DNA from: Actinoplanes xinjiangensis
Lineage (GTDB): Bacteria > Actinomycetota > Actinomycetes > Mycobacteriales > Micromonosporaceae
DNA: 64,000 nucleotides
Reading direction: 5' to 3'
NCBI RefSeq assembly: GCF_003148685.1
Contig: NZ_QGGR01000006.1
Location: forward strand, 186,001-250,000
Positions 30,964 through 40,879 of the stretch are shown one piece after another. Numbering within the stretch: position 1 is the stretch's first letter; the number at the start of each line of letters is the position of its first letter. The notes beneath the pieces are model-generated. The model worked only from the letters and a program-made list of their open reading frames with translations, did no database searches and had not been told where the DNA came from. A program made the position numbers and the translations under genes.

Positions 30964-32228
30964 GCGGGCACCGGCCGGGCACCGGTCAGCGGCAGGACGG
31001 CGCGGACCCGCCAGCCGCCGTCCGGTCGCGGTCCGGCCTCGAACGTGCCGCCGTAGAGGGCGACCCGCTCGCGCATGCCGACGAGCCCGTGCCCGCCGGC
31101 GCCCGGAGCGTCCCGGCCGGCTGTCACCGCCGTTCCCGCGCCGCCGGAACGAAGCGGGGAGCCGGCCGGTGGGGTGTCGGTGACCTCGATGTCGATGCTG
31201 CCGGGGCGGTAGTCGATCGTCACGGCGGCGACCGGGCGCGGACCGGCGTGTCTCAGCGTGTTCGTCAGCGACTCCTGCACGATCCGGCAGACCGCCAGCG
31301 CCACGCCGCCGGGCACGTCCGGCGGCGTGCCGTGCACGGTCAGGGCGGCGGTCAGGCCCGCGTCGCGGGACCGCTGCACGACCGCTTCGACCTGGTCGAG
31401 AACGGCGGGGGTACGGTCGGCCGGGTCCCCGCCGTCACTGCGGAGCATCTCGACGAGCTGGCGGATCTCGTCCAGGGCGTCCGCTCCGGTGGCGCCGATG
31501 GTCCGCAGCGCCGCACGGGCCCGTTCCCGGTCGTGGTCGAACGCGTAGGCCGCGCCGTTGGCCTGAAGGATGATCACGGACAGCGAGTGGGCGACGATGT
31601 CGTGCAGTTCCCGGGCGATCCGGGCGCGCTCCTCGGCGACCGCGATCCGCGCGTTGTCCCGGCGCTCGCGTTCGGCGCTGAGCATCCGCTCGTTCGCGTT
31701 GGCCCGCAGCTGCCCGAGATAGCGCACGCTGAGGCCCACCGCCCAGATCACGCCGCCGTAGCCCACCACCAGCTCGGCACTGTCCGCGAGGTCGCGCAGG
31801 GACAAACTCATCAGGCCGGCCGCGCCGTTGTGCTGCAACGGCAGCATCAGCGCGGCGACCAGCGACGCGGCGATCCCGCCGGCCACCGCCCGCCGCAGGG
31901 TCGCCGCGTGGACGATCACCGCGTACATGGCGAGGGCGAGCGTGATCAGCAGCATGCCCTCGTGCAGTCGGGTGCCGTCGACCTCGATCGTCGCCGTCAG
32001 CATGGTCAGCACCGACACCGCGGCCAGCACGGTGAGCGGGTACCGGCGGCGCCACAGCAGCACCGTCCCGGCGAGCAGGCCGAAGGCCACCCCACCGGGC
32101 CGGAACTGGTGCCACCACCAGGTGGACAGGCCGGCCACCGCGACCGAGACCAGCAGGTCGACCGGTGAGATCCCGCCGACGGGGCGCATGCGAACCGGCA
32201 TGCCGGTCAGCCTAGGACGTCTACTCAC
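30960..32228 (-). CDS. NarL-type sensor histidine kinase
   Basis: This 422-residue kinase has five to six N-terminal helices (about 20-175), the HisKA_3 box RIARELHDIVAHSLSV (His about 209) and HATPase_c with QESLTNTLRHAG and GLVGMRERVALYGG. The GTG start overlaps the TAG of the permease gene by 8 bp. Membrane-embedded sensing next to an FtsX-type transporter suggests detection of an envelope stress or a peptide handled by that transporter. Confidence 0.9.
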   Translation of the reverse strand: MSRRPRLTGMPVRMRPVGGISPVDLLVSVAVAGLSTWWWHQFRPGGVAFGLLAGTVLLWRRRYPLTVLAAVSVLTMLTATIEVDGTRLHEGMLLITLALAMYAVIVHAATLRRAVAGGIAASLVAALMLPLQHNGAAGLMSLSLRDLADSAELVVGYGGVIWAVGLSVRYLGQLRANANERMLSAERERRDNARIAVAEERARIARELHDIVAHSLSVIILQANGAAYAFDHDRERARAALRTIGATGADALDEIRQLVEMLRSDGGDPADRTPAVLDQVEAVVQRSRDAGLTAALTVHGTPPDVPGGVALAVCRIVQESLTNTLRHAGPRPVAAVTIDYRPGSIDIEVTDTPPAGSPLRSGGAGTAVTAGRDAPGAGGHGLVGMRERVALYGGTFEAGPRPDGGWRVRAVLPLTGARPVPA

Positions 32229-34482
32229 TGCGCAATTCCTGGACCTTCAGCAGGCGGAACAGCAGGGGAAGCCCGGCACCGGTCACCGCCATGATCATGG
32301 CGGCGACCGCGGCGGTCATCACGGCGACCGCCGGCCAGTCGAACGTGACCGGCGCACCGGTGGCCGCCAGCAGCACCGCCGACAGGGCGCTGCCGACTCC
32401 GACGGCCAGGAGCAGGCCGACCGACGCCGGGACGGCGACCTGGTAGAGCACCGACGCCGACAGGGTGCGCCGCCGGGTGCCGAAGGCGGCGAGCACCGCC
32501 AGCAGCCGCCGCCGCTCCCGCAGCTGCTCGGTGACGTTGACCAGCATGCTCGCGCCGATGAACAGCAGCAGCAGGACCGCGCAGGCCTGGGCCACCTGCC
32601 GGGCGCCGGCGAACTGGTCGCCGATCCGCTGGTCGCCGAAGAGCTGGAGGGGTGCGGCCGGGGCGAGCCGGGCCATCGTGTTGCGGACCCGTTCGATCGC
32701 GTCCGGGTCGGCGGGGTCCAGCCGGATCAGGTACCCGTCGGTGTGCAGGCCGCGCAGGTCGGGGCGGATCTTGAGTGCGGCGGGCGTCGCCAGGTACGAC
32801 GACGGGCCGGCCGCACCGGGATAGAGCGTCACCTCGGGCAGTCCGGCCGGCACCGTCCACCGGGAGAGCGGAGCATCGTCGTCGGCGCCGTAGAAGGCGC
32901 TGCCGGGGGTCGCGACCGTCTTGTCCCAGCCGGGCATCACGGCCGCGAAGCTGTCGCCGTCGGTGCAGGAGGGCAGTGCCGCGTACTGTCGCAGCACCTC
33001 GCAGTCGCCCACCCGTACCGAAGCCCCGATCGGATCGCCGGCACCGGATCGCAGATAGCCGTAGCCGGACGTCCGCACCTCCGCCACTCCCGGCGTGCCC
33101 GTCAGGGCCGCCGCCCAGCCGGTGCCGTCGGCGCCGTTGGTGTGGACGACGGCCTGGAACCGTTCGGCCGGCGGCTGTGATCCGCCGGTGGCCGCGATCG
33201 AGGCGCCGAGCAGCCCCTGCACGGCGATGATGCCGGCCACCGACACCGCGATGCCGGAGACCGAGCGCACGGCGCTGTCGCTGTCCAGCTGCAGCCGCCG
33301 GATGCCCAGCTGCCAGCCGACACCGCCGCCACCGAGCCGTCGCACCAGCGCCTGTACGAGCCACGGCAGCAGGACGACGACCCCGGTCAGCAGCAGGATC
33401 GCCCCGGCGGCGAGCTGGGCGCGCGTGGCGTCGCCGATCTCGTCCGGCAGGCCGCCGAGCAGCGGATACAGCAGGGCCAGGCCGGCACCCGGCGGGATCA
33501 GCCGCCACCACAGCCGGCGGCGGCGGGTGACGCCCTGCCGGACCACGCCGAGCGGTTCGATGACGACGCGGCGCAGCGCGGCCAGCGTCACCAGGACCGC
33601 GCCGGCCGGCACGATCACCAGGATCACGACGAGCAGGATCGGCACCGGACGGAGATCCGCGGGGTACGGGCTGAAGTCCGCCGGAAGCAGCCCGCCGACC
33701 ACCCGGCGCAGCCCGAGGAAGACCGCACCGCCGACGACAAGGCCGAGCAGCGCCCCGACCAGCGTGTCCCCGGAGGCGATCAGGCGGGTCATCCGGCTGT
33801 CGGCACCGACCAGCCGGATCGCGGCGAGCTGCCGTTCCCGGCTCTCACTGCCGAACCGCACGGCCGTGGTCACGAAGGCCAGCACCGGCATCAGCAGGAT
33901 GACCGCGCCGATCACGGCGAGCACCACGATCACCGCGTCGGTCGTGGGCGGCCCGCCGGCCCCGAAGGCGGCGAACCGTTCGGCACCGTCCCCGGTGGTC
34001 AGCGTCTCCGAACCGGCGTAGAACCACATCTCGTCGGGCCCGGAGAGCCCGTCCGGCGCGATCGTGCCGGCGACCCGGGCGGACCACCGTTCGGCCAGCA
34101 CCGAACCACCGGGACCGGCGATCAGAGCAGCCAGTGCCGGTGAGACGAACAGCTCCCCGGCCGCCGGCATCCGGTCCAGTCCCGGTGGTACCGGCGCGCG
34201 GTCACCGTCGGGACGCAGGATCCGGCCGCGTACCACCTCCTGGCGGAACCTGGTCTCCACGGTCAGGGCCAGCAGGGTCCCCGGGCCGGCCTGCTCGACG
34301 AACGCGCCGGTCGCCCGGTCGTTGCGCCGTTCCTCACGGGCCGCCACCGCGGTCGGGGTGGCCGCCAGCACCAGCAGCATCCCCACGCCGAGCCCGACCC
34401 CGACCGCGATCAGGGCGAGCCGCAGCCAGCCGGACCGCCCGCCCGCCACGCTCAGCCGCACCCCCAGCAGCAGCGACGTCAT
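32221..34482 (-). CDS. FtsX/MacB-type ABC permease
   Basis: This 753-residue permease has two FtsX-like cores, each ending in a group of three or four helices, with large extracytoplasmic loops between. This is the arrangement of BceB- or YknZ-type transporters that move peptides or lipids or transmit force rather than import nutrients. The ATG at 34482 overlaps the ATPase stop by 4 bp. The cognate ATPase, kinase and regulator are all in the same operon. Confidence 0.88.
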   Translation of the reverse strand: MTSLLLGVRLSVAGGRSGWLRLALIAVGVGLGVGMLLVLAATPTAVAAREERRNDRATGAFVEQAGPGTLLALTVETRFRQEVVRGRILRPDGDRAPVPPGLDRMPAAGELFVSPALAALIAGPGGSVLAERWSARVAGTIAPDGLSGPDEMWFYAGSETLTTGDGAERFAAFGAGGPPTTDAVIVVLAVIGAVILLMPVLAFVTTAVRFGSESRERQLAAIRLVGADSRMTRLIASGDTLVGALLGLVVGGAVFLGLRRVVGGLLPADFSPYPADLRPVPILLVVILVIVPAGAVLVTLAALRRVVIEPLGVVRQGVTRRRRLWWRLIPPGAGLALLYPLLGGLPDEIGDATRAQLAAGAILLLTGVVVLLPWLVQALVRRLGGGGVGWQLGIRRLQLDSDSAVRSVSGIAVSVAGIIAVQGLLGASIAATGGSQPPAERFQAVVHTNGADGTGWAAALTGTPGVAEVRTSGYGYLRSGAGDPIGASVRVGDCEVLRQYAALPSCTDGDSFAAVMPGWDKTVATPGSAFYGADDDAPLSRWTVPAGLPEVTLYPGAAGPSSYLATPAALKIRPDLRGLHTDGYLIRLDPADPDAIERVRNTMARLAPAAPLQLFGDQRIGDQFAGARQVAQACAVLLLLFIGASMLVNVTEQLRERRRLLAVLAAFGTRRRTLSASVLYQVAVPASVGLLLAVGVGSALSAVLLAATGAPVTFDWPAVAVMTAAVAAMIMAVTGAGLPLLFRLLKVQELRSE

Positions 34483-35162
34483 CGGGCCACCGCCGCCGGC
34501 ACGGCCGCGCCGTCCTGGAACGCGACGATCCGGTCGGCGCACGCGGCGATCCGTTCCTCGTGGGTGACCAGGACGACCGCGCTGCCGCGTTCCTTCGCCG
34601 CCGCGACCAGCAGCCGGATCACCTGCTCACCGTTGCGGGAGTCGAGCGCGCCGGTCGGCTCGTCGGCGAAGATCACCCGGGGCGTGGTGATCAGGGCGCG
34701 GGCCACGGCGACGCGCTGGCCCTGCCCGCCGGACGCCTGCCCGGGACGTTTCGCGGCCACGTCGGACACGTGTAGCCGGGCGAGCAGTTCGCCGGCCAGC
34801 TGCTCGGCCGGCCGGCGGCGGGTGCCGGCGAGCCGCAGCGGCAGGGCGACGTTCTCCAGGCAGGTCAGTTCGGGCACCAGCTGGCCGAACTGGAAGACGA
34901 ACCCGAACGCGCCGCGCCGCAGCGTGCTGCGCTCCCGGTCACCGAGCGCGCCCAGGTCACGGCCGTCGTAGCCGACCCGCCCCGAGTCGGGCATGAGGAT
35001 CCCGGACAGGCAGTGCAGCAGCGTGGACTTGCCGGAGCCGGACGGCCCGGTCAGGGCGAGCACCTCGCCCGGGAAGACCTGCAACGACGCGCCGCTGAGG
35101 GCCTGGGTGGCACCGAACGACTTGCTGACGTCGTCGGCGACGAGAAGGGGTGGCGATGGCAC
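34479..35162 (-). CDS. ABC transporter ATPase (LolD/MacB type)
   Basis: This 227-residue ATPase has Walker A GPSGSGKST, a Q-loop in FVFQFGQLVPELTCLENV, signature ASGGQGQRVAVAR, Walker B RVIFADEP and H-loop VTHEE. These are typical partners of FtsX-like permeases. The GTG at 35162 has CGGGAG 8 nt upstream. A longer GTG start at 35213 would add 17 residues not typical of the family. Confidence 0.9.
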   Translation of the reverse strand: MPSPPLLVADDVSKSFGATQALSGASLQVFPGEVLALTGPSGSGKSTLLHCLSGILMPDSGRVGYDGRDLGALGDRERSTLRRGAFGFVFQFGQLVPELTCLENVALPLRLAGTRRRPAEQLAGELLARLHVSDVAAKRPGQASGGQGQRVAVARALITTPRVIFADEPTGALDSRNGEQVIRLLVAAAKERGSAVVLVTHEERIAACADRIVAFQDGAAVPAAVAR

Positions 35163-35469
35163 GGACGGCTCCCGGCGGCATGGACGATCAAGGACATCCA
35201 CGACGCTAGGCACGCGACGGGCCGCCGGCGTCCACCCCGATGATGAACCCGGGCGTACGACTTGAGTCGTACGCCCGGTCTGCGCATGATCGATCCGGGC
35301 CCGTCACCCGACGGCCTGTCCCGAACACGACCGGGCGTCCGGTGCTGCGGAATCCGGCGTCCGGCCAAACGTCTTACAAATCAGAAGGATGGGCACCGCA
35401 ACGTCGCCACGGCAGCATGAGTCGACATGATCGCGTAACCGCCCGACGGCGAAGGAACAAGGGAACACG
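35163..35469. other. Divergent intergenic region (307 bp) between ABC operon and GTPase operon
   Basis: No protein-coding frame with proper codon bias is visible here. It must hold promoters in both directions. Its main structure is the palindrome annotated at 35249-35278. The GTPase start is preceded by AAGGGAA. Confidence 0.6.
35249..35278. promoter_or_regulatory. Perfect 14+2+14 palindrome in a divergent promoter region
   Basis: CCGGGCGTACGACT and AGTCGTACGCCCGG are exact complements separated by TG. The two genes on either side are transcribed away from it, so a terminator makes little sense. A regulator-binding site or cruciform is more likely. It lies 87 bp from the ATPase start and 191 bp from the GTPase start. 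Confidence 0.5.
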
Positions 35470-38400
35470 TTGACCACAGAGTCGGTGTCGCTCGAGGAGG
35501 CCGTCCGCTCGGCCGTCGAGCAGGGACACGCGGAACTGACGCGCCTGGACGCCATCACGGACGATCTGGCCGGGGCATTCGGGCCGGAGCAGCCCGCCGG
35601 CCCGTCCCCGTCCCGCCTGATCAGCCGGCTGGAGGGTTTCCTGCGCTGGTTCCCGGGGGACCTGCGGCGTCACCTCGACCGTGAGCGCGAGTCGCTCGGT
35701 ACCTTCAACATCGCGTTCTTCGGGCGCACCGGCGTCGGCAAGAGCACCCTGCTGTCGGTCTTCGGCCGGCTCGACGGGGAGTACGTCTCACCCGGCGCCA
35801 GCGACTGGACGACCGAGGTGCGGCCCATCGAGTGGCGGGACTGCCGGCTGTTCGACACGCCGGGGATCAACGGCTGGGGGCGGACCCAGAGCCGTGACTC
35901 GCTGGAGGCCGAGGCCCGCAAGGCGGTCGAGATCGCCGACATCGTCCTGCTGTGCTTCGACAACCAGGCCCAGCAGGAGATGGAGTTCGCGAAGATCGCC
36001 GCCTGGATCCGGGACCACGGCAAACCGGCGGTGGCGGTCCTCAACGTCCGCAACGCGCGCTGGCGCCACCCGGCGATCGTCCCGGAGGCGCAGCGCCGGA
36101 ATCCGTCCGAGGCGGTTCGTCAGCACGCCGACAACATCCGGACCCAGCTCGCCCAGATCGGGTTGCCGGACACCCCGGTCGTCGCGATCCACAGCCAGCG
36201 GGCCCTGTTCGCGCGGGCCGGCACCCCCTTCCACGGACCGGAGACGCTCCGGAAGGCGTTCGACCGGCAGCGCGAGGAGTTCGGCGAGGACTACCTCGAA
36301 CGCTGGTCGAACTTCCCGGCCCTGGAGCGCCTCATCGTCACCTCGATCGCCGAGGGCAGCGCCGACCTCCGGCTGTCCGCTCTGCGGGAGGACCTCCGGT
36401 CGCGGTGCCGCCGGGGGATCGGCGAACTCGACGGCCTGGCAGCCGAGATGGAGCGGGAGGCGACCGCCCTCGAGAAGGAGGCCGAGTCGCTGTTCGACCT
36501 GGTGGGCTACCCGGAGGACGCCGAACGCGCCGAGTGGCTGCACGACGCCGCCCTCAGCGCGGACCTCGTCGAGGTGTCCGAGCGGGCGCGCGGCGTGCCG
36601 TACACGTCACCGCCGAAGGGATCGCTGGACCGGTTCGTCCGGCATCTCGCCGCCTCGCACCTGGCCGGATGCCGCCGGCAGGCGAAGGCCCGGGCGGACG
36701 ATCTGATCCGGACGGCGTTCGACGAGCACAAGGCGATCGACGAGTCGGCGTTCGCGGAGGCCGTCTTCGATCAGGAGACCATCGCCGCCGCGGCGGAGGC
36801 CGTCCGCTCGGGCCGCCGGGAGTTCCTCGAACGGGAACGCAGGATCGCCGCGGACCAGAGGGCGGCCGACACCGGGTCGGCGGTGTCGCACGCCGTACGG
36901 ATCCTGGGCGACGAGGGCGGCGGTGTCACCGGCGAGATCATCAGGGGCACCGGCATCGCCCTGGGCGCGAGCACCCTCGCGGCGGTCTTCTTCTGGAACC
37001 CGGCCGGCTGGGTCTTCGGTGCCGTCGCCGCCGGGATCGGGATCGCCGGCCAGGTCCAGCAGTACTTCGGCAAGAAGGTCAGCCGGGAGGCGACGGAGCG
37101 GGCACGTAAGGCGAAGGCCGAGGCGATCGCGGACTGCCATCGCGCGGTGGAGCAGACGTTCGCCGACTACGAGGACGCCCTCGTCCGGGACAGCCGGAAG
37201 GCGGCGTGGACAGCGGTGGCTCCCGCGCTCGGTGAGTCGCTGCGGACCGCGATCGAGCTCCGCGCGGCGCGGGGCCGGCTCGTCGGGCTGATCGACAGCC
37301 TGCGCGCCTACGCCGACGCGATCAGGCCCGCACCCGCGGCGGCCGATGTCCTTCGGCGGGCACAACGCCGGATGGGGGACTCACCGGCCGACGTGACCCG
37401 GGCCCTGCTCGGTGAGGACTGGCTCGGGTCCGGTGCGGGTCATCGGCCGGCGCGGATCGACCCGGCCGTCCACGACGCCTACGCGCGCCGCCGGCAGGAG
37501 GACGGCGACCGGCTGGCCCGGGCCCTGGCCGCCGCGTGGAGCGCACCGCCGGCAGCCGGCATCCACGCGTGGCGTGACGAACTGGAGGAGGCGGCCCGGC
37601 ACGACCCGGCGCTGTTCGACGTCGTCAAGACGTTCTGGCGGGTCGACGGGGCCCGGCCGGTCCTGGCCGTCCTCGGTGACTACAACTCGGGCAAGTCGTC
37701 GCTGATCCGCCGGATCGTGGTGGACGACGGCCGGCAGCCCTCCACCACGTTCGACATCCGGGCGTCGCCGGCGACCGCGACGGCGAGCCGGTACCCGCTC
37801 GCCCGCGTCGACCTGGTGGACACGCCGGGTCTGCAGAGTGGACACGACGGGCACGACACCGCCGCGCTGGAGGCGGTCGCCGAGGCGGCCCTGGTGTTCG
37901 TCGTCGTCCACATCAACCTGCTGGTCGGCGACACCGCGCTGCTGGAGGAACTGTCGCGCGGCTCGGCATCGGCCGCCGCCAAGGGCGCGCGGATGGTGTT
38001 CCTCGTCAACCGGTGCGACGAACTGGGCGTGGACCCGCTGACCGCACCCGAGTCGTTCCTGCACCTCCAGGACCGCAAACGGGAGGAGCTGCGTACCGCC
38101 TTCGCCGCCCGTGGCGTCGACGTCGGCCCCGATCAGGTCCACTGCCTGTCCGGTGACCCGTTCGGGCTGGTGGGCGGCGACCCGGCGGCGCAAGCCGGAG
38201 ACTTCGACGAGAACCGGCTGTGGGACGGGGTGGCGGCGCTGACCGGTGCCCTGGCGGGGCTGTCCGGCGCGCGGCTGTCCGCGGCGTCGTCGTCCGCGGC
38301 GTTCGACGCGGCGGTCACCGGCCTCGAGCGTCACCGGCACGCCCTGCTTCAGGTGCGGGCCGACGGCACGACGAGCCTGGACCGTACGGAATCGTTGATC

Positions 38401-39240
38401 GTCACGTTGCGGGCCGCGGTGAGTGACGCGGAGTTCCTCGGCGACTCGCTGCGGGAGGACGCCCGCCGGATGGTGGACCGGCACGCGGCCGCGGCGAAGT
38501 CCGCGGTCGCCGAAATCGACCGGAAGGACGCGGCGAAGATGGCCGACCTGGTCGACTCCTGGTGGAAGGCTCCGCAGGTCGCGGTCGACCTCGAAGGATT
38601 CCTGGCCGACGCGGCACGCAGACTCGACGAGTGGCACAGCGATCACATCGGCGCGATCGGCCGGGAGATGCGCGCCGCCGCGTTCTCGGTGACGCCCGAG
38701 TTCGCGGCTGAGTTCGAGGCCCACGGGCGGGCCTGGCACGAGAGCGTGACCGAGGGCGCCGGCACCGTCGCGGGCACGGCGGCGACGATGGCGGCGGCCC
38801 TGGCCAGCCGGGACGCGGTCTACGCGATCGGCAAATTCCTCGGCCACAACTTCAAGCCGTGGGGCGCGGTGAAGGGCGCCGGCAACGTGGCCCGGGGCGC
38901 GGCCGTCCTCGGGGCCGTCGCCGCCGTCGTCGATGCGGCGTCGATGGCCACCGACGTCAAGAAGGCCGGTGACCACAGGCGGCAGCAGGAGTCGGCGCTG
39001 GCGGTGATCGACGAATCGGCGGCCGGGCTGGTGGACCGGATCCTGCACGGTGAGCAGGGCGACGGCCCGGTCGGTGAACTCGAGCGGCGGGCCGCGACGA
39101 TCGGTGAGCTGCTCGGCGAGCAGCACACCCTCGCCTCGTCGATCCGGGAACGGGTGGAGGCGGCGCGGGCGCGGGCCGAGGTGACCGGGGCCCTGATCGC
39201 GGCCGCGGAGAAGATCGTCACATCAGGGGGGAACGAGTGA
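35470..39240 (+). CDS. Tandem dynamin-like GTPase (two GTPase domains in one chain)
   Basis: This 1256-residue protein has two complete large-GTPase units. Unit 1 has P-loop GRTGVGKS (85-92) and DTPG (129-132); its G4 position reads NVRN, lacking the usual Asp. Its helical part ends in a long hydrophobic stretch with FFWNPAGWVFG (about 495-529). Unit 2 has P-loop GDYNSGKSS (736-744), DTPG (784-787) and NRCD (847-850), then helices and a shorter hydrophobic segment near 1140-1160. Bacterial dynamins are similarly large, helical and membrane-inserting, and some occur as fused or paired units. The TTG start has AAGGGAA upstream. It overlaps the next GTPase gene by 4 bp. Membrane fusion, remodelling or phage defence are possible roles. 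Confidence 0.8.
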   Translation: MTTESVSLEEAVRSAVEQGHAELTRLDAITDDLAGAFGPEQPAGPSPSRLISRLEGFLRWFPGDLRRHLDRERESLGTFNIAFFGRTGVGKSTLLSVFGRLDGEYVSPGASDWTTEVRPIEWRDCRLFDTPGINGWGRTQSRDSLEAEARKAVEIADIVLLCFDNQAQQEMEFAKIAAWIRDHGKPAVAVLNVRNARWRHPAIVPEAQRRNPSEAVRQHADNIRTQLAQIGLPDTPVVAIHSQRALFARAGTPFHGPETLRKAFDRQREEFGEDYLERWSNFPALERLIVTSIAEGSADLRLSALREDLRSRCRRGIGELDGLAAEMEREATALEKEAESLFDLVGYPEDAERAEWLHDAALSADLVEVSERARGVPYTSPPKGSLDRFVRHLAASHLAGCRRQAKARADDLIRTAFDEHKAIDESAFAEAVFDQETIAAAAEAVRSGRREFLERERRIAADQRAADTGSAVSHAVRILGDEGGGVTGEIIRGTGIALGASTLAAVFFWNPAGWVFGAVAAGIGIAGQVQQYFGKKVSREATERARKAKAEAIADCHRAVEQTFADYEDALVRDSRKAAWTAVAPALGESLRTAIELRAARGRLVGLIDSLRAYADAIRPAPAAADVLRRAQRRMGDSPADVTRALLGEDWLGSGAGHRPARIDPAVHDAYARRRQEDGDRLARALAAAWSAPPAAGIHAWRDELEEAARHDPALFDVVKTFWRVDGARPVLAVLGDYNSGKSSLIRRIVVDDGRQPSTTFDIRASPATATASRYPLARVDLVDTPGLQSGHDGHDTAALEAVAEAALVFVVVHINLLVGDTALLEELSRGSASAAAKGARMVFLVNRCDELGVDPLTAPESFLHLQDRKREELRTAFAARGVDVGPDQVHCLSGDPFGLVGGDPAAQAGDFDENRLWDGVAALTGALAGLSGARLSAASSSAAFDAAVTGLERHRHALLQVRADGTTSLDRTESLIVTLRAAVSDAEFLGDSLREDARRMVDRHAAAAKSAVAEIDRKDAAKMADLVDSWWKAPQVAVDLEGFLADAARRLDEWHSDHIGAIGREMRAAAFSVTPEFAAEFEAHGRAWHESVTEGAGTVAGTAATMAAALASRDAVYAIGKFLGHNFKPWGAVKGAGNVARGAAVLGAVAAVVDAASMATDVKKAGDHRRQQESALAVIDESAAGLVDRILHGEQGDGPVGELERRAATIGELLGEQHTLASSIRERVEAARARAEVTGALIAAAEKIVTSGGNE

Positions 39241-40811
39241 CCACGCTCGACATCGGTGCGGTGCGGGACTGGCTGGGACGGCTGCCCGGCGGTTCGCCGG
39301 CCGGGCGGTACGCCGACGACTGGGACGCCTTCGCGAAGCTGGACCGGCCGGTGGTGACCCTGTTCGGGTCGTACGACACCGGCAAGAGCTCCCTGCTGCG
39401 CCGGCTGCTCGCCGACGCGGGCAGCGAGGTTCCCGGGTGGCTGACGATCAGCGCACGCCACGAGACGTTCGAGGTCAACGACGTCGAGCTGGGTGGCTGC
39501 GTGCTCCGCGACACCCCCGGATTCGTGGTCGGCGCCTCCGACGTGCGGGCACAGAACAACTCACGCCGCGCGATGGCGGCGGTCGGGCTCACCGACGTCG
39601 GCATCGCGGTGCTGACCCCCCAGCTGGTGACCGCCGAACGTGACGTGCTGCGGGCGCTGTTCACCCGGGGATGGCCGGCCGGGACGATGTGGTTCGTCAT
39701 CTCCCGGTTCGACGAGGCCGGCGTGGACCCGGAGTACGACCTCGACCAGTACCGCGAACTGGGCGCCCGCAAGATCCGCGAGCTGCGGGAACTGTTCGGC
39801 CTGGACGACGGCGTCCCGGTCTTCGTCGTCTCGCAGGACCCGTACCAGACGGCCGGGCCGGACACCGATCTGGGCCCGGAGACCTGGGACGCCTTCCGGA
39901 GCTGGGACGGCATGGACGGCCTCGCGGACGCGCTGAAGGCGGTGTCGGCGCCACCCGGCTGGCGCGACGCGGCCGGGCAACGGTACTGGACGGCGGTTCT
40001 GGACGAGACCGTGACCGAACTGCGCGGGCAACTGGCCGACTACACGGCACGTGCCAGGGAGGCCGCCAGTGGAGTGGCCCGCCGCGAGGGATGGGAGAAG
40101 GAACTCGACATCCTCGACCAGGCGGCCCGGGCCGGTCTCGACGGTCTCGTCGACGAGGTGTTGCGGCGACCGGGGGAGTCGCAGTCCGACGCTCTGCGCG
40201 CCGAGATCCAGCGCACCCTCGACACGTGGTTCACCAGGCACCAGGACCGGCTGGAGCGGCTGCGGCAGTCGATCCGAAAGACCCGGGAGCGCGAGCGTGC
40301 CCGGCCCTCCTGGGCCGACTTCACGTCGCTGGTCACGGCACTGGAGACCGACGGGACGCCGGCCCCGGACGGGCCCGGCGGCGCCGCGGGACATGTCGAG
40401 AAGGTCGGGAGCATGCTGATCGGGGCGCTGAAGGTCGCGAGCGAGGCGGCCGGATCGACGTCCGGCCCCAAGACGCGGGTGGTGAAGGCGGCGGAGGGCG
40501 TGGGCAGGCACCTCGGCACCGCTGAGGCCTTCCTTCCCCTCGCCGTCTACCTGACCGACGTCGTCGGCAGCCGGCTGGCCGACCGTGCGCGTGCCGGCCA
40601 GGACCGGGCCGCGGCCGGGCAACGGGAGAAGGTCGCCGCCGAGGTCACCCGGCGCGTCCTCGACACCTGGCAGCCGTTCGTCGACGACGTGCGGGACGAG
40701 ATCATCGCGGAGACCGCGGACCAGGTGGATCTCGACGCCGGTCTGCGCGAACTCGTCGAGCGGTTGCGGGAGGCGGTGGCCGAGGGCGAGAGCCTGCTCC
40801 GGCGCGGATAG
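39237..40811 (+). CDS. Dynamin-like GTPase, partner of the tandem GTPase
   Basis: This 524-residue protein has P-loop GSYDTGKSS (44-52), DTPG (92-95) and G4 SRFD (156-159). A long helical region with charged heptad-like stretches (about 240-360) and a weakly hydrophobic segment follows. The P-loop resembles that of unit 2 of the preceding protein (GDYNSGKSS). The GTG overlaps its stop, so the pair is made together. Bacterial dynamins commonly act as hetero-oligomers encoded side by side, and this fits. A strong terminator follows. Confidence 0.78.
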   Translation: MTTLDIGAVRDWLGRLPGGSPAGRYADDWDAFAKLDRPVVTLFGSYDTGKSSLLRRLLADAGSEVPGWLTISARHETFEVNDVELGGCVLRDTPGFVVGASDVRAQNNSRRAMAAVGLTDVGIAVLTPQLVTAERDVLRALFTRGWPAGTMWFVISRFDEAGVDPEYDLDQYRELGARKIRELRELFGLDDGVPVFVVSQDPYQTAGPDTDLGPETWDAFRSWDGMDGLADALKAVSAPPGWRDAAGQRYWTAVLDETVTELRGQLADYTARAREAASGVARREGWEKELDILDQAARAGLDGLVDEVLRRPGESQSDALRAEIQRTLDTWFTRHQDRLERLRQSIRKTRERERARPSWADFTSLVTALETDGTPAPDGPGGAAGHVEKVGSMLIGALKVASEAAGSTSGPKTRVVKAAEGVGRHLGTAEAFLPLAVYLTDVVGSRLADRARAGQDRAAAGQREKVAAEVTRRVLDTWQPFVDDVRDEIIAETADQVDLDAGLRELVERLREAVAEGESLLRRG

Positions 40812-40815
40812 ACGG

Positions 40816-40850
40816 CGGCGGAGGCACACCCGGCCGGTGTGCCTCCGCCG
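40816..40850. terminator. Terminator hairpin after the GTPase operon
   Basis: A 15-bp perfect stem, CGGCGGAGGCACACC with GGTGTGCCTCCGCCG, and a 5-nt loop start 4 bp after the GTPase stop codon and sit before the convergent monooxygenase stop. There is no T-run. Confidence 0.75.
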
Positions 40851-40879
40851 GCGCGCCCACGGCGTACCGGAAAGGGGGT

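Noticed and set aside
35470..40811. Transposon- or phage-encoded origin of the GTPase operon
   Set aside because: Composition and codon use match the neighbours, and there are no transposase, integrase or terminal repeats.
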